From: Spinellus fusiger
Taxonomy: Eukaryota; Mucoromycota; Mucoromycetes; Mucorales; Phycomycetaceae
DNA: 64,000 bases
Reading direction: 5' to 3'
Assembly (NCBI GenBank): GCA_025094145.1
Contig: JALLLS010000004.1
Span: 744,001-808,000, forward strand
Shown here piece by piece: positions 11,820 through 23,127 of the stretch. Below the pieces are notes generated by a model. It did no database searches and was not told the DNA's origin. It saw only the letters and a list, made by a program, of their open reading frames with translations. Positions within the stretch are counted from its first letter, which is position 1, and the number at the start of each line of letters is the position of its first letter. The position numbers and the translations under genes are program-made.

Positions 11820-12404
11820 CTAGCAGGAAAGTACCTTTTCAACTACTGCCTTGAAAGTTTTGTGATTGCAGGGAATATAGGCCTCGGACATGTGTAGGTA
11901 TATATGCCCAGAACCTCGGAAGAAACCCCTATCTTCATACACGACAACCTTTAGGACAGACCCATATTCAGAAAGACTGGAGACAATGTTTCTTGCAAGT
12001 ATATCGTATTCTTTGAAAGGAATCTTCTTCAGCTGAATTTTGTGAATTTTATCTACACCGGACAAGGTAGGATATGGATAAATAGAAGTTCCATTGACAA
12101 TGATGGGCGTTTCACATGCGTGTTTGCATGAATCTTGATCAGGAAGATGAAGCTCTACCAACTCTCGGCCATCCTTTATCCTGGAACTAAGACCCATATT
12201 TTTTCCTTTTGGAAAAGCCTCTAGTAAAATAGACCGGAAGAGTTTGTGATATTCATCATCTCTGGCGTGTAGATCATAGATCACGGAGTAATCACTACTT
12301 GCAAGGAAAATGGGGAGAGACAAAGGCTTAATATTATCTGGAGTAATGTCTATCTCCTCTATTTCATAGGTAGAGAGACCAGAGGTGTTTCTTTGAATAC
12401 GCAT
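11820..12404 (-). CDS. RRM-like small protein family, copy 3 (intact, 194 aa)
   Basis: This is the longest intact member, with ATG at 12404 and 194 residues. Blocks in order: EEIDITPDNIKPL near residue 16, FLASSDYSVIYDL, LLEAFPKGKNMGLSS, LVELHLPDQDSCKHAC, PIIVNGTSIYPYPTL, then VDKIHKIQLKKIPFKEY (RNP2-like IQLKKI). The end has YGSVLKVVVYED and RGSGHIYLHM (RNP1-like) and closes with FKAVVEKVLSC. The match to an RRM rests on the spacing of the RNP2-like and RNP1-like strands and on the Y-G between them. The RNP1 motif has His where an aromatic residue is usual. Two cysteines in SCKHAC are conserved in copies 2 and 3 only. Function is unknown. Confidence 0.62.
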   Translation of the reverse strand: MRIQRNTSGLSTYEIEEIDITPDNIKPLSLPIFLASSDYSVIYDLHARDDEYHKLFRSILLEAFPKGKNMGLSSRIKDGRELVELHLPDQDSCKHACETPIIVNGTSIYPYPTLSGVDKIHKIQLKKIPFKEYDILARNIVSSLSEYGSVLKVVVYEDRGFFRGSGHIYLHMSEAYIPCNHKTFKAVVEKVLSC

Positions 12405-14267
12405 AAGATTTAAAAAAAAAAGAAGGAATTGTTAATCTTTTACTTATCCTAGATTGATTATATATACACTAGAAGCCTTTCTGGCATTTAAACATGATTT
12501 TCCCACTTCTCTAAACAATTTCTTAAATGAATAAAGAGTTACACATGCTTTGTTGGCATCACTCAGCAGAGTAAGAGAATTATTTCTTTTTATAGAATAC
12601 CAAGAGACATGTCATAAAAAGTATTTACCAAAAACAAAAGATTACTGTATCTAGACCAAATTAAAAAATGTTCCAGAAATGGACAAGATAATGAAATTAT
12701 AAATTGAAAGATAAACAGATCAACTGATGGCCATCACTCCAATATATCTCATAGTGTTATACAAACAGTTCTACTAATTATTAGAGTATAAAATATATAA
12801 TAATGATTGAACTGAAAGAATAAAAAGGTTACCACACAAACTACTGTAACTAAAACTTTTGGTTATAGTTACTGCGACTGCTTCTTGGGGAAAGGTGAAT
12901 TGCGTCTTAATTACTGCGACTACGCCCTTTACTCATAAATGTATTCAGACACAGAAATATTGTGTAATAGACACCTGTAAGAGAAGTTCTATTATCAGTT
13001 TCTTACAAACCCTTACTCTCTAATAATTTTTAAAAAATATTAAAGAAAAGAAAAAGAAAAAGAAAGAAGCACAAATTCCTCAATAATATATTTCATAAAT
13101 AACATTAATAATAAAAACCACACATAATTAAAGAATGAATGCCAGTAAATCAAAGTTCTATTCCTGATCTAAAGGATCCTTATTATTTATCTTTCATTGG
13201 TTATTTAAACATACTACATTGATGAAGAAGCTAAAATGCCATCGGATACCTTGTAACCTAAGTCTAAAAGAAAAAAAAATCCTGTTGTGGCCCCTCAGGT
13301 GTTTCTTCATATTTTCAAATTCCGAGGCGCCTTTTAAATATGAAGAAACAAGTATGAGAAATTGAAGACTAACTCTTTGGTTGTTAGATTTGGTCAACTA
13401 TTATAATCAAATCATGAGTGTTTTTCTAAGACTAGAAATTTAATCTTGTCACTTTCAAGTAATCTCATTTAATATATATATATATATATATACAATCTAT
13501 TGTTCAATTTTTATTCTTTGAAATAAAAAAGAAATCAGAATCTACAAAAGATAAACTATTAGAAGCAAAAATATGAAAACGGTGCATGTTAATAATCTAA
13601 TCTTAGTTATTGAAGAAAAATAGGATATGATAAAAAGAGATTTAATTAGGAAATTAGACTCACAGTGATTCGATTACTATACAAATAGTTCCTCTAGAAT
13701 CATAAGGAACTCTGGGAACAACTATACACTAGTAATTTGAAATGGCACAACAACTTCAGATATAATTAAACTGAAATTAAAGAATTTTAATACAAAATAA
13801 GAGATAGGCCAGAAGAAACAATAATTAGAAGAAAAAAAGAAAGAAGAAAAAATCACACGACACAATAAGGGTTAAAAAACTATTGGAAGAAATCAGGGCA
13901 AAATTCCTAATGTTCAATAAAGGTGTGCTAATATGAGCTAATAGACGATTATTTGGAATTTTTAAAACATAAGAAAAATGAATCAGGCAAATTCAATTAA
14001 ATGAAAATTAATTAAATGTCTCTAAGAACTTCTTCACACAATACAGAACTAGGAAGAGGTAAAAGATCATTTCTTATATTAGTATTTGCCGTGAAAAAGC
14101 ACTATTATCTACCCTAAGTCTGCCATTTAAATATTATAACGGCTACCAGACCTCATTGAATCCCACATGTAGTCACAGCAGCATCATTAATAGGCATCTT
14201 GCAGTTACATAATAAACCTTTCTTTTGTAAACACTTTATTCCTCATTTAAGAATTCACTGCATTGTA
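12405..14267. other. AT-rich intergenic region, no gene seen
   Basis: Nearly 1.9 kb with no supported gene. It holds an AT dinucleotide run at about 13471-13492 and an AAAAG-rich tract near 13040-13065. The 67-codon minus frame at 13194-13397 is short and of unlikely composition. Confidence 0.5.
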
Positions 14268-15235
14268 CAGTTACACCTAATTGTGTTTAATATTTGCCGG
14301 AAACTTAATTAAAAAAGACTTTTTTCTTTTTTGCATAAAACTCCTTTTCTAAATATTATTAAACCAACACTACATGTCAGATACATTTTCAGAAACTCAC
14401 ACTCGTAGAGAATATAATAAGGCAGAAGATAGAAGATTATGGTCCATATATTACCTGTTTAAGGCTGGATTAAGTTTGAATGTCACTGAAAACGTAGTTG
14501 AGATGAAAAAGCCCACAGTTCAAAATAGTATCAGAAACATCAAAGTTAGTGGGTCACCATTGCGTTTAAAGAGTCACAGAAAATTCAGAAAAGTCAGTGA
14601 GAGAAATCTTAGACACCCGGGAAAGGTCATTAGAGAGGACTCATTTGCCTCATACAATCAACTGAGATTAGGAATATTGAAGTTTGAGGTTGATGTATGT
14701 AGAAACATCATTATCAGCTACTTCAATCAGTTAGAGTATCTATCTTTTTCTGTTGACCACAAGCTAGCCTTAACTGAAAAACACACAAAGAGAAACAGCT
14801 TTGATGGTCAAGGGTGCTAGCTGCTAGCTGCTATACTGGGGCCTATGCCAGATAGTGAAAAGAGACACATCAAGTTAGGGTTCTTTAATTACTGACCTGC
14901 ACAAAGCCCTGAATTAAGCCCAATTAAACACGCCTGATATGCCTTGGAAGTACGAGTTGAAGAAAGAAGAGAGTGAGAGAGTTGATGCTGAACTTGCACA
15001 ACGATGAGTTCAGAGTATGACAAACAGACGCCAGGCTGTCATTAATGCCAGGAAGGCCATATAAATCAATTTCTATTTTTTCTATTTTCAATAAATAAAT
15101 ATGTTGATTCTTGGTGTGTTAAAGTTTGAAGTTTCTAGATCAAATGTAAAGTATTCTATTTGATATTGAACATATCTTATATATTTTGTCCTGAAATTTA
15201 TTTTCAAAAGTATTAAATTCAATTATATGTGACTG
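14268..15235 (+). mobile_element. Tc1/mariner element 3, internally deleted relative of element 1
   Basis: TIRs CAGTTACACCTAATTGTGTT (left) and CAGTCACATATAATTGAATT (right, inward) are flanked by TA at 14266-14267 and 15236-15237. Length is 968 bp against 1,345 bp for element 1. The plus-strand transposase starts at 14374 (MSDTFSETHTRREYNKAED, almost the start of element 1) and runs 148 codons. Soon after its last matching block the catalytic VVWSDES region is missing, and sequence resumes at the GAYARW and NPI region near 14830-14930. The right TIR ends five bases beyond the stop codon of RRM-like copy 4. It cannot be autonomous. Confidence 0.87.
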
Positions 15236-15242
15236 TATATAG

Positions 15243-15871
15243 CTAATTTTCTTTAATAAAATCTTCTTTAAAGATTGTCGATTCTATTTTTGCAATGATA
15301 CAAGTGCTGCCATAAAGAATAGACATCGACGGCGAAACGTTTTTATGAATATTTAAATTTACAGATAAGTAAATATAACCAAAGCCTCGGAAGAATCCCA
15401 TGTTTTCATATATTGCAACTTTTAAGACAAATCCGTAAGGTGAAAAACAATCAACAATATTGTTGGCGAGTTTAGTGTTTTCTTCAAAAGGCAGTTGGCT
15501 TAGTTGAATTTTATGAACTCTGTCCATTCTTGGCAAAGCAATAGATGGATAAAAATACACATTCATAATAGTTATAGGATGATAAAGCGCATGTCTGCAT
15601 GATTCTTTATCAAAAAGGTGAAGCTCCACATATTTCACTTGATCTTTTTTTTGGTACTAACACCCAAATTAGTTCCTCGAGGATAGGCTTTAAGTAAAGC
15701 AGACCAAAACTCGTTTTCGTAGTAATTGTCGATGAGACTGAGATTATACACCACCGAATAGTCACTAGATCCAGGAAAAATGGTATAGGGCATTGGGTCG
15801 ATATCATCTGGAGTAATGTTTACTTCTCTTATTTCATAGATGACAATGTTAGTCTCCTTTTTAACAAGCAT
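15243..15871 (-). pseudogene. RRM-like small protein family, copy 4 (one-base frameshift)
   Basis: ATG at 15871 opens MLVKKETNIVIYEIREVNITP, aligned with the start of copy 3. FPGSSDYSVVYNL and NLGVST follow. The frame then breaks in a run of eight A (about 15648-15655, read on the minus strand). Dropping one A restores the family reading into YVELHLFDKESCRHA. The rest reads VHKIQLSQLPFEE, YGFVLKVAIYE and FRGFGYIYLSV, the best RNP1-like octamer of the four copies. The stop is at 15243-15245. Because the lesion is a homopolymer slip, a base-calling error could explain it and the gene could be functional. Confidence 0.6.
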
Positions 15872-16589
15872 TTAATACAGAAATAAAGAAGTTTATTGTC
15901 TTTAGACTTACAATATACTAATTATATATTAATAATATTAGAAAAAATACACGTGCAATTCATTATCGTTATTTGATAAAGAGTCTTGATAAAATTACTA
16001 TATGTACTTATACAATGGCATCAATAAAAATGCTGATGTCAAATAGAATAAACCAATGCTGAAAACAGAAAGAAAAATAAATTCATTGATTAAATACTGA
16101 TTGCTATAGTTGATGTAATTTATATATAATATCCTTTGTATTGAAGCCTAAACTATTATTGTTCTTTTCTCCTATTAGAAATAGTAAATATTTTACTATT
16201 AAATAAATCAATAGTGCAGTGTATTTTTATAAAAAAAAATACCCACAGAATATTGTTTTTTTTTATTTGGTATGCTGTATTCAATGGTAGTGAAATTTGC
16301 TACTTTCTTATCAAGTTCTATCTTATTTTATCCTATTTTATCTCATTTTTACAATTGTGAACCTTAATTTTTATTTGTGATTATTTAAGCCTCATCCTAT
16401 AATGATAGTCTATCATATCGTAGCTATCTAAACAAGAACAATCTAAGGCTAATATATAATAGAATACTTTTTTTACACCTTGCATATTGTTTGTTGTTTA
16501 TAGTTTATTGTATCTAACTTAACAAACTAAATTTTACTACTGCATGATAAACAGGCTAAAGAAATATATGTAGTCTCTCTTGTTGGAAG
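15872..16589. other. AT-rich spacer, no gene seen
   Basis: About 700 bases of AT-rich DNA with T-rich TTTTATC-type repeats near 16320-16350 and A/T homopolymers near 16225-16265. No gene or RNA is visible. Confidence 0.5.
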
Positions 16590-16680
16590 AATGGAAGAAA
16601 ATTCTTAGACACAACAGACAACATCATTTCAAGCATGCATCAGAGATGTAAGACTGTGATAGATGCAAAGGGTAAATGTA
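16590..16680 (+). pseudogene. Tc1/mariner relic (transposase C-terminal scrap)
   Basis: The plus strand gives LLEEWKKIL and then, after disruption, MHQRCKTVIDAKG. These match the EEWERI and CQAVIDAKG end blocks of the intact family. Only about 90 bases are recognisable and no TIR is visible. Confidence 0.5.
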
Positions 16681-17034
16681 ATAACTATTGAGAGAATTTT
16701 CCCAATAGAACTATATCAATTATCATATTGATCTTTCATATATTACATCTAATTTTGAGGTCTTTACTACGTATTTAATGTATGTTTTTATGAGAAATAA
16801 AATTGATTGCACAATACAATAATTATATCGGAATGTAAAAGACATCCCTAAAAATCTTCTTTCTCACTGTATATTAATATGAAAAAAGATATATAGTATC
16901 AAATCCTTAGTAGGTTTCTTCCATTTGTTTGTTCTAAATTAATAAGTTTATTTTTTTTTGTAATTTTTATTGATATACTTGAAAAAAAAATGCATAAAGA
17001 AAGAGAGACTATATAAATACATATAAAGTTTTAT

Positions 17035-17640
17035 TGAAAAATATTTAATTTTAGTATGTCCCTTGACATCTATCACTGCCTAGTATCTCCGCTTCATACT
17101 TGAAATGAGGGCATCAGTCACCTCTGAAGATATTCCTCTATTCTATCTTTATAGTAGCCTTCAACAGACTTCTAAAGTTGCAAATAGTTTTCTTCTGGTA
17201 TATTTTATTGAAAAAAGACCAAATTGCTCTATTAAATATAAATTCGATATATAAGAAAGATCAGCTAATCATGGTCTCAACATCATTGTTATGTCTTTGA
17301 AAGAGAGAAAATTGAATTCTGAAATTGAATTACAAGATGCAGCCAAGCCTAAGACATTATGATTGATTTGATATGTGTATGTACTTTTCAGAGATGATGT
17401 CTCCATCTACAGTTTGCAAACCAACAACACTTTCACTGTCAATGTATCCTATACCATGATACCACTACCACCAAGATTTAATAACAACACCACATTCTGT
17501 GGTATAAGACGTTTATTACCTTCTTATCACTCTTTCATGGCATTTTATATTTCTAAACAATACAGAAGACTCATTAGACCATACCACAGATCTCTGCTTC
17601 TTCTTAGTCCATTCTAATTGTTATTGGTTCTACTTAAACT
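17035..17640 (-). pseudogene. Tc1/mariner relic (minus strand)
   Basis: At the left the minus strand carries a decayed end like the CQAVID block (near 17070). At the right a VVWSNE-like motif is read from 17575-17590. Between them 17450-17520 parallels the YDPNPIVPTTKFGGG part of element 1. The order and spacing fit one old element; the reading frame is lost. The short plus frame at 17375-17617 is a shadow of this relic. Confidence 0.5.
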
Positions 17641-20600
17641 ATATATGTATTCTTTTCTCTTTCAGAACAGACATAAAGACAGTCATAAAAATAAAAGTCT
17701 GTCTAAAGCATTTATGCAAACAGGTGCTGCTTAGGTCTTGAATAGCTCTGTCTTGAGTAAAACTAAATTGTGTTTAATCTTCTCCATAAATCTGGACCCC
17801 CACACACCAACCTTCCACTCTTTGATAAAATAATCATTCAGTGTTAAATACAAATGTCCTTGGTTAAAATTATTAATCCATACTTTTTCCCATGGCACAA
17901 ACTATGGTATGTATTTGATTTATAAATAATCTTCTATCTGACGAGTCTCATATACATCCAACCTTGATATACCTGCGACTATGCTTAGTGAGTCGATAAT
18001 ATAAAATTGACACTAGCCATTTATACATTATTTATTACTTTTCTCTTGAGCTAGTCTTTTTTGTTTAATTATTATTATACTTGCATTTACTGGTTTGCTA
18101 TTTGAAACATTATTTGTAGAAATGTTGGCATAAAACAGGCAGTACTATGTTAACAGCTTATTTACAGGTGATTGATTTAATATCTCTCAAGTATCCCTAA
18201 TGTGAAAAATGAGACTGGCGAAGGATTGAGGCAAACTTTTCAATGCTTCTATAACATTTCTCAAAGGCTCAATGACCCTTTTAGCTATAATACTGTTTAA
18301 ATATAAAGAACTATTGAGAGCTTTAAGGTGACAGATGAGTCGATAAAGGTCAATACTAGTTGAATTATTTGGTGCCTCTATGAACATAACAGATCTCAAT
18401 TTACTAAATGGATTACCTAAAACACCGAATACTGGGATAAAAGGCTGTATCTCTGCTAAGATCAGTGGCTCTCCAGTCTTGGGTGTCATGTGTAAGTACT
18501 TAAGCACAAGTCAGTAACGCCAGTGCTTGTTTATTTTATTCAACACAAGAAATGCATACAAAATTTTACTCTAAGGTCATATGGGCCTAATCTCTTTTAT
18601 ATCTCTAGCAGTTAGTGGCGTAAGATTCCATCTCACTTTTAGTGCCACTAGAATGAGTTGTTTGTCATGTATCACCTCAACGTCTTTCTATATATAGACT
18701 ATTTCTTAAAATATAATCTTTACTCTTTGTTTGATCTCCACTGTTATACCCATACATTACTTGTCTAAAATCTTCATGTCTACCTGTTGGTTCTTCTCCA
18801 CTACAATATTCACTAGTATACTGTTCTCTATCGTCTTCCATAGTTGGATTTAAATCAATAATGTTATTTCTATTTCTTGTCTCTTTTTCATGTTCAATGG
18901 TTCTTATCTCTAGACTTGATAGCTCTTTTAATAAGTCCAAATACTCAATAAAAACATATGTGCTCTCTATGAATATAATAACATCTCATGTGTGTTAAGA
19001 AAAGTCAAGGTAATTCTGAGCTCATATCTTCTATATGTTTATACAATACAGTCATAGAGATAGAAACTATATTCAAGTTGTCAAATCTTTTAGAAGATTA
19101 ATATTAATTTCTAAAGACAACCAGGTGTGGTGTATTAATGAACGAGGGGTCTCTTCTTGCACTTGTTTCATCAGAGAGTGCTCTACTAAAAGAATTCAAG
19201 TATTTTTTATCTCAAGAATATAATCTAAGCCATAAGTTTAGTGACAATATAAGATATCATGCTGAAATGAAAAGGGTAGCCACTACTGTATCTTCTTTTG
19301 ACAAATGATCTAATACCATAATTAATGACTTGAAAGACAAGTCAGAAAGCTATATCATAATAGAAAATGAATGATAAGAAAAAGACACTACTATTAAATT
19401 TCTGGCCTTTCTTAAAGAGTCTATGATGAAGGATTATTGGTAATATTTTTAGTCTTGTTCTTCAGTATATGTATGCATGTATGTATGGGCAATACAGAAA
19501 CCTTCATCACTTTAATATTACATATGTTTTAGTAGCACTTAATAATACCGGTATTACTATGATGATTAGATTAGATTGCTCTTTGATAGTCCAAGAGAAT
19601 AAGATGAAAAAAATATTATAAGATCTACAATATTGGATATTGACTTGATGAACAAAAGATCTCAGTACATATTATCAATAAAGATAAGTAGAGGCTACAA
19701 TTTATTTTTCAACAATCAATAAAATCCTAATTCTTTAATCTATCATTCTCTACCCTGCATCCTTCAACATGCCTTCATAAAAAGTCCATTTTTGACAGAT
19801 GGATTCCTGAGTGTCTTCTTTTCATGTCTTTAGCTGCCATGGTATGTGTTATTGGAATAAATAAATAAAGAATGTAGTATAGTGGATTCACCACTCAATG
19901 TAGAAACCAATCCACCCAAGATAATACTACATTAAATCATTCAATAATGAATACACCCTGTGCTATCGGATTTCATTTTTCCTATTACTTCTAGAAAAAG
20001 ATTCAGGTTTGACTTTAGTTTATACAATCAACATATACTTGCATAATCTACTTATAATATATTTGCAGTCATTCACTCATACACTAGACTTTATTCTATG
20101 GCTATTTAAATATAGTATTTATTAACAGTTTTTGATAAGCAAAAGTAGCTATTTTGCGGTAGTTGGCACGTTCTTAGGACCAATACACACGTACAAATAG
20201 AAGAGTTGGAATATTATTCATTGATATTTTAAATAAAAGCCAAATAACATTAGTATCAATAGGAGGGAGTTATCACTGGAACTGATTGACAGTTTAAACT
20301 TTGTCATTACTGATCTTTATCTTGTTTTATTGATTTAAATGCTGATTGTATTTTTATTCCAACTGACTGGTGCAGCCATAACACTCTCCTATACTAGCGC
20401 ATAAAGAATAAGTAGATCAATAAACATATTATAAATATAACACTGTATAAATATAAATACATAAAAACATGTGGGGGTGTTGGACTACAAAAGACTGAAT
20501 ATGAGCTGCAGGCCTATTTCCTGTTCTTATCAAAGGAACACAATCACTCGGGCATTTGGTAACCCCGGACGTTGATTTTTGGGAATAAATAAACTTAAGT

Positions 20601-20733
20601 TTTTGGCCTATATAGACTGCATTTTTCAGCGAGACAGAAAACTCCTGCAAATATACCCATTTATAAGACTATAGAACTCTAGGGCTCTGAGACTATAGAG
20701 CCATAGAACCACTGAACTATAAACACACTCATA
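17641..20733. other. Gene-poor region with two unassigned short minus-strand frames
   Basis: Two minus-strand frames stand out: 18677-18940 (87 codons, acidic and charged, with NPTMEDDREQYTSEY) and 18187-18507 (106 codons, with EIQPFIPVFG and GNPFSKLRSVMF). Their composition is more protein-like than the surroundings and they lie in tandem 170 bases apart. They could be exons or shifted halves of one decayed gene, but I found no splice pair joining them and recognise no family. The rest is AT-rich with nothing supported. Confidence 0.3.
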
Positions 20734-20775
20734 CACCTACGCTTAAACACCTACGCTTAAACACCTACGCTTAAA
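20734..20775. repeat. Three tandem 14-bp repeats upstream of the MFS gene
   Basis: The unit CACCTACGCTTAAA occurs three times perfectly, followed by a partial cacatac. The array ends 66 bases before the ATG at 20842. It could be a cluster of binding sites in the promoter or 5' leader, or a chance minisatellite. Confidence 0.75.
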
Positions 20776-20841
20776 CACATACACTTTAATATCAGACCTC
20801 TTCTTCTTTACCTCTTCTTCCTTTGTTAAAGCCTATTGACT

Positions 20842-22761
20842 ATGCTTACTTGGTTGCGTCTGTTTGTAGCCACTCATGGATTATTAGAATACACAGCCTA
20901 CTTTATACCTTTGGGTCTAGTGCAGCTATTTGACCTGTCACCCAAGTTCAGCTACTTAGTGTCTGCTACATTCGCACTACGCATGACATCAAGTGTATGG
21001 GTCTTATTCTTAGACAGTAGACCTGCCTTGTATGGCCCACTCTTAGGAGGACTCAGTCTAACAAGTGCTGCCTGTTGGATTATTATTCTATGTATACCCA
21101 CAACAAGCCATATAGCGTGGATAGCTCTTTTTTTTACAGTCTACAGCGCCTCTCTCCAGCCACTCACTGTACTTGTAGACAGTGTTATTCTCAAAGTGTT
21201 GGGAGACTACCGTATGCTACTGTTTGGTAATAAATAACAGTAGCTAGTAAAGGGTTTAATGAAGACACCTTCCTTACCTACACCTTTTCTTTTTATTCAC
21301 TAGCTACGTATCGTCAATGGAGTGTTATTACTGCACCCTTGCTAACACTTGTTGGATTTGTCCACTGGCTAACTTATCCACAGCCACTGTTGGTCCTTCT
21401 GACTCTATGGACAGCCATCATCACTCTTATATTTACCTGTATCTGCTGGTGTTGGGTGACAACCGAACCCATGGATCCCAATGAACTTAATACCACCTCT
21501 GAATCAGCACCCTACTTTCTCAAGAATGCTCCTCAACTCTCAGACACAAGAATATCGGCAGGACCGACTTCTTTACAAAACCCTCTTTACAAACCCTACA
21601 GTCTCTTTGGCGAAGAACTCTCGCATATCTCTGAGGAAGATGCGAGCTTATTACAGCGTATGAATAGCACACATTCATTGATGCAGAATCCTTCTCGAAC
21701 AAGCCATTATTCTTACGACTCTACTGTTTTATCGGGATATCATGGCACATTTTCCGAAAGCAACTATTTTTCTTCTGCCATACTTAGTCCCAATGCTCAG
21801 AGCAGAGAGACTCCCTTTATAACAGTCCCTGTGTCTTCGCTTGATCTTGCTCTTCTTATTCTACCTTACCCTCAAGATCCTATGGCTGTACTGTTGCTAT
21901 TACCCCCTTCAGAAGAGTATCGTCCTTGCCATCATGACTCAAGTTTATTTTTATGGAAAGTCCGGTCTCTTTTTATGTGCATGGGGTTGATGGGAGGGGT
22001 CTCGGGGATGCTGAATTCTTTGCTCGTGGTGTATTTGGTTCTTGGATTGGGTATGCCAATATGGCTTGCAGGAATTGCTATCAGTGTCCAGGCAATAAGT
22101 GTGTCTATAGGCCATAGCACAGCACGATGGTGCATTCGACGCTATTCTCTTTTTATGCTTAGTGGTAGTCTTCATGGGTTATTAATTGGGTGTGCTATTG
22201 GCTATGGACTCCTTTTGCCGAATCATACTGTGAGCTGGGTGGCCTCCATCTTTCTGCAGGGACTACAAGGTAAAAGCCCATCTTTCCTTTTTCTATTTTT
22301 CTTTCTTCTTCTTTTCTTTCTCTTTCTCTTTTATAATGGTTAATACTAGTCACAACAATACTAATAATAATACTATCAATGATATTAATAATGATACTAT
22401 TAATAATGATAATAATGATACCTTTCTTTTTTCTTCTTATAACATGTATGTTTATGCCTGTGTATTGGTTGTTGACACCTTCCCATGATTGTACACAGCT
22501 CTTTGTCTGCATCTCATATGGTGTATTGCCATCTACCGTATGAATGCATTGGTGTGGGTTGATCATCAACGTATAATAGGACGTGGTACGATGTCAATAT
22601 TTTATAGTAGTCTAGGACCTTGTCTGGGTGCTCTTCTCGTCGGTATAGTAGTGAATGATGATCCAACTTGGAGATTGAATTTTTTATCTATCTTTCATGG
22701 CATTGTGCCTATCACTATTCTAAGTTTTGTTATTTCTTGGGGATGGATAGCCGAAGATTAA
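20842..22761 (+). CDS. Major facilitator superfamily-like membrane protein
   Basis: Three exons join in phase: 20842-21226, 21304-22269 and 22499-22761, giving 537 residues. Donors are GTAATA and GTAAAA; acceptors are TCACTAG and TACACAG. The protein has hydrophobic helices at the start (LFVATHGLLEYTAYFIPLG onward), a loop with RMTSSVW after the second helix, a long polar central loop (about residues 190-350) rich in Ser, Asn and Tyr, and a second helical half ending ISWGWIAED. Two halves of about six helices around a large loop fit the MFS fold, possibly the MFSD6-like branch; the substrate is unknown. The second intron contains TAATAA-type microsatellite DNA. The ATG at 20842 is preferred because no ATG lies upstream in frame. 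Confidence 0.72.
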
Positions 22762-23127
22762 TAAGATATGTAACTGCATTATTCTCCTTGTTTCTTCTTC
22801 CTTTTCTTCATGTACATTTCAATAAACACTATATACAAAACAAAAAAGAAAACAAAAGAAAAGGAAAAAGAAACAGAGAAGGATTGGATCTATTTTGATG
22901 TCATTGATTTAATATTCAGTCTATTCTTTCTCATTCATAATATGTGTTTATGACTTTCATCACAAAATAAGTACTCTATGAAGGACATGGACATAGGCTA
23001 GATATTCATGTTCATGTTCATATTTATACTTGCATATGTATGTATTTATATCTATCAATACTTTTTTTTTTTAAAAAAAATAAAAAATAAAATAAAAAAA
23101 TGAAATAGCAAATAAAGATTCTTTTTT
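22762..23127. terminator. Convergent 3' intergenic region between the MFS gene and importin gene
   Basis: The two genes end tail to tail 366 bases apart. The middle holds a long T run followed by A-rich sequence (23063-23100), so both strands carry homopolymers suited to 3' processing. There is an aataaa near 22819 on the plus strand. No gene is visible here. Confidence 0.45.

Noticed and set aside
18187..18940. A two-exon gene from the paired minus-strand frames
   Set aside because: I found no GT-AG pair joining them in phase and no recognisable domain, so they are described but not called as a gene.
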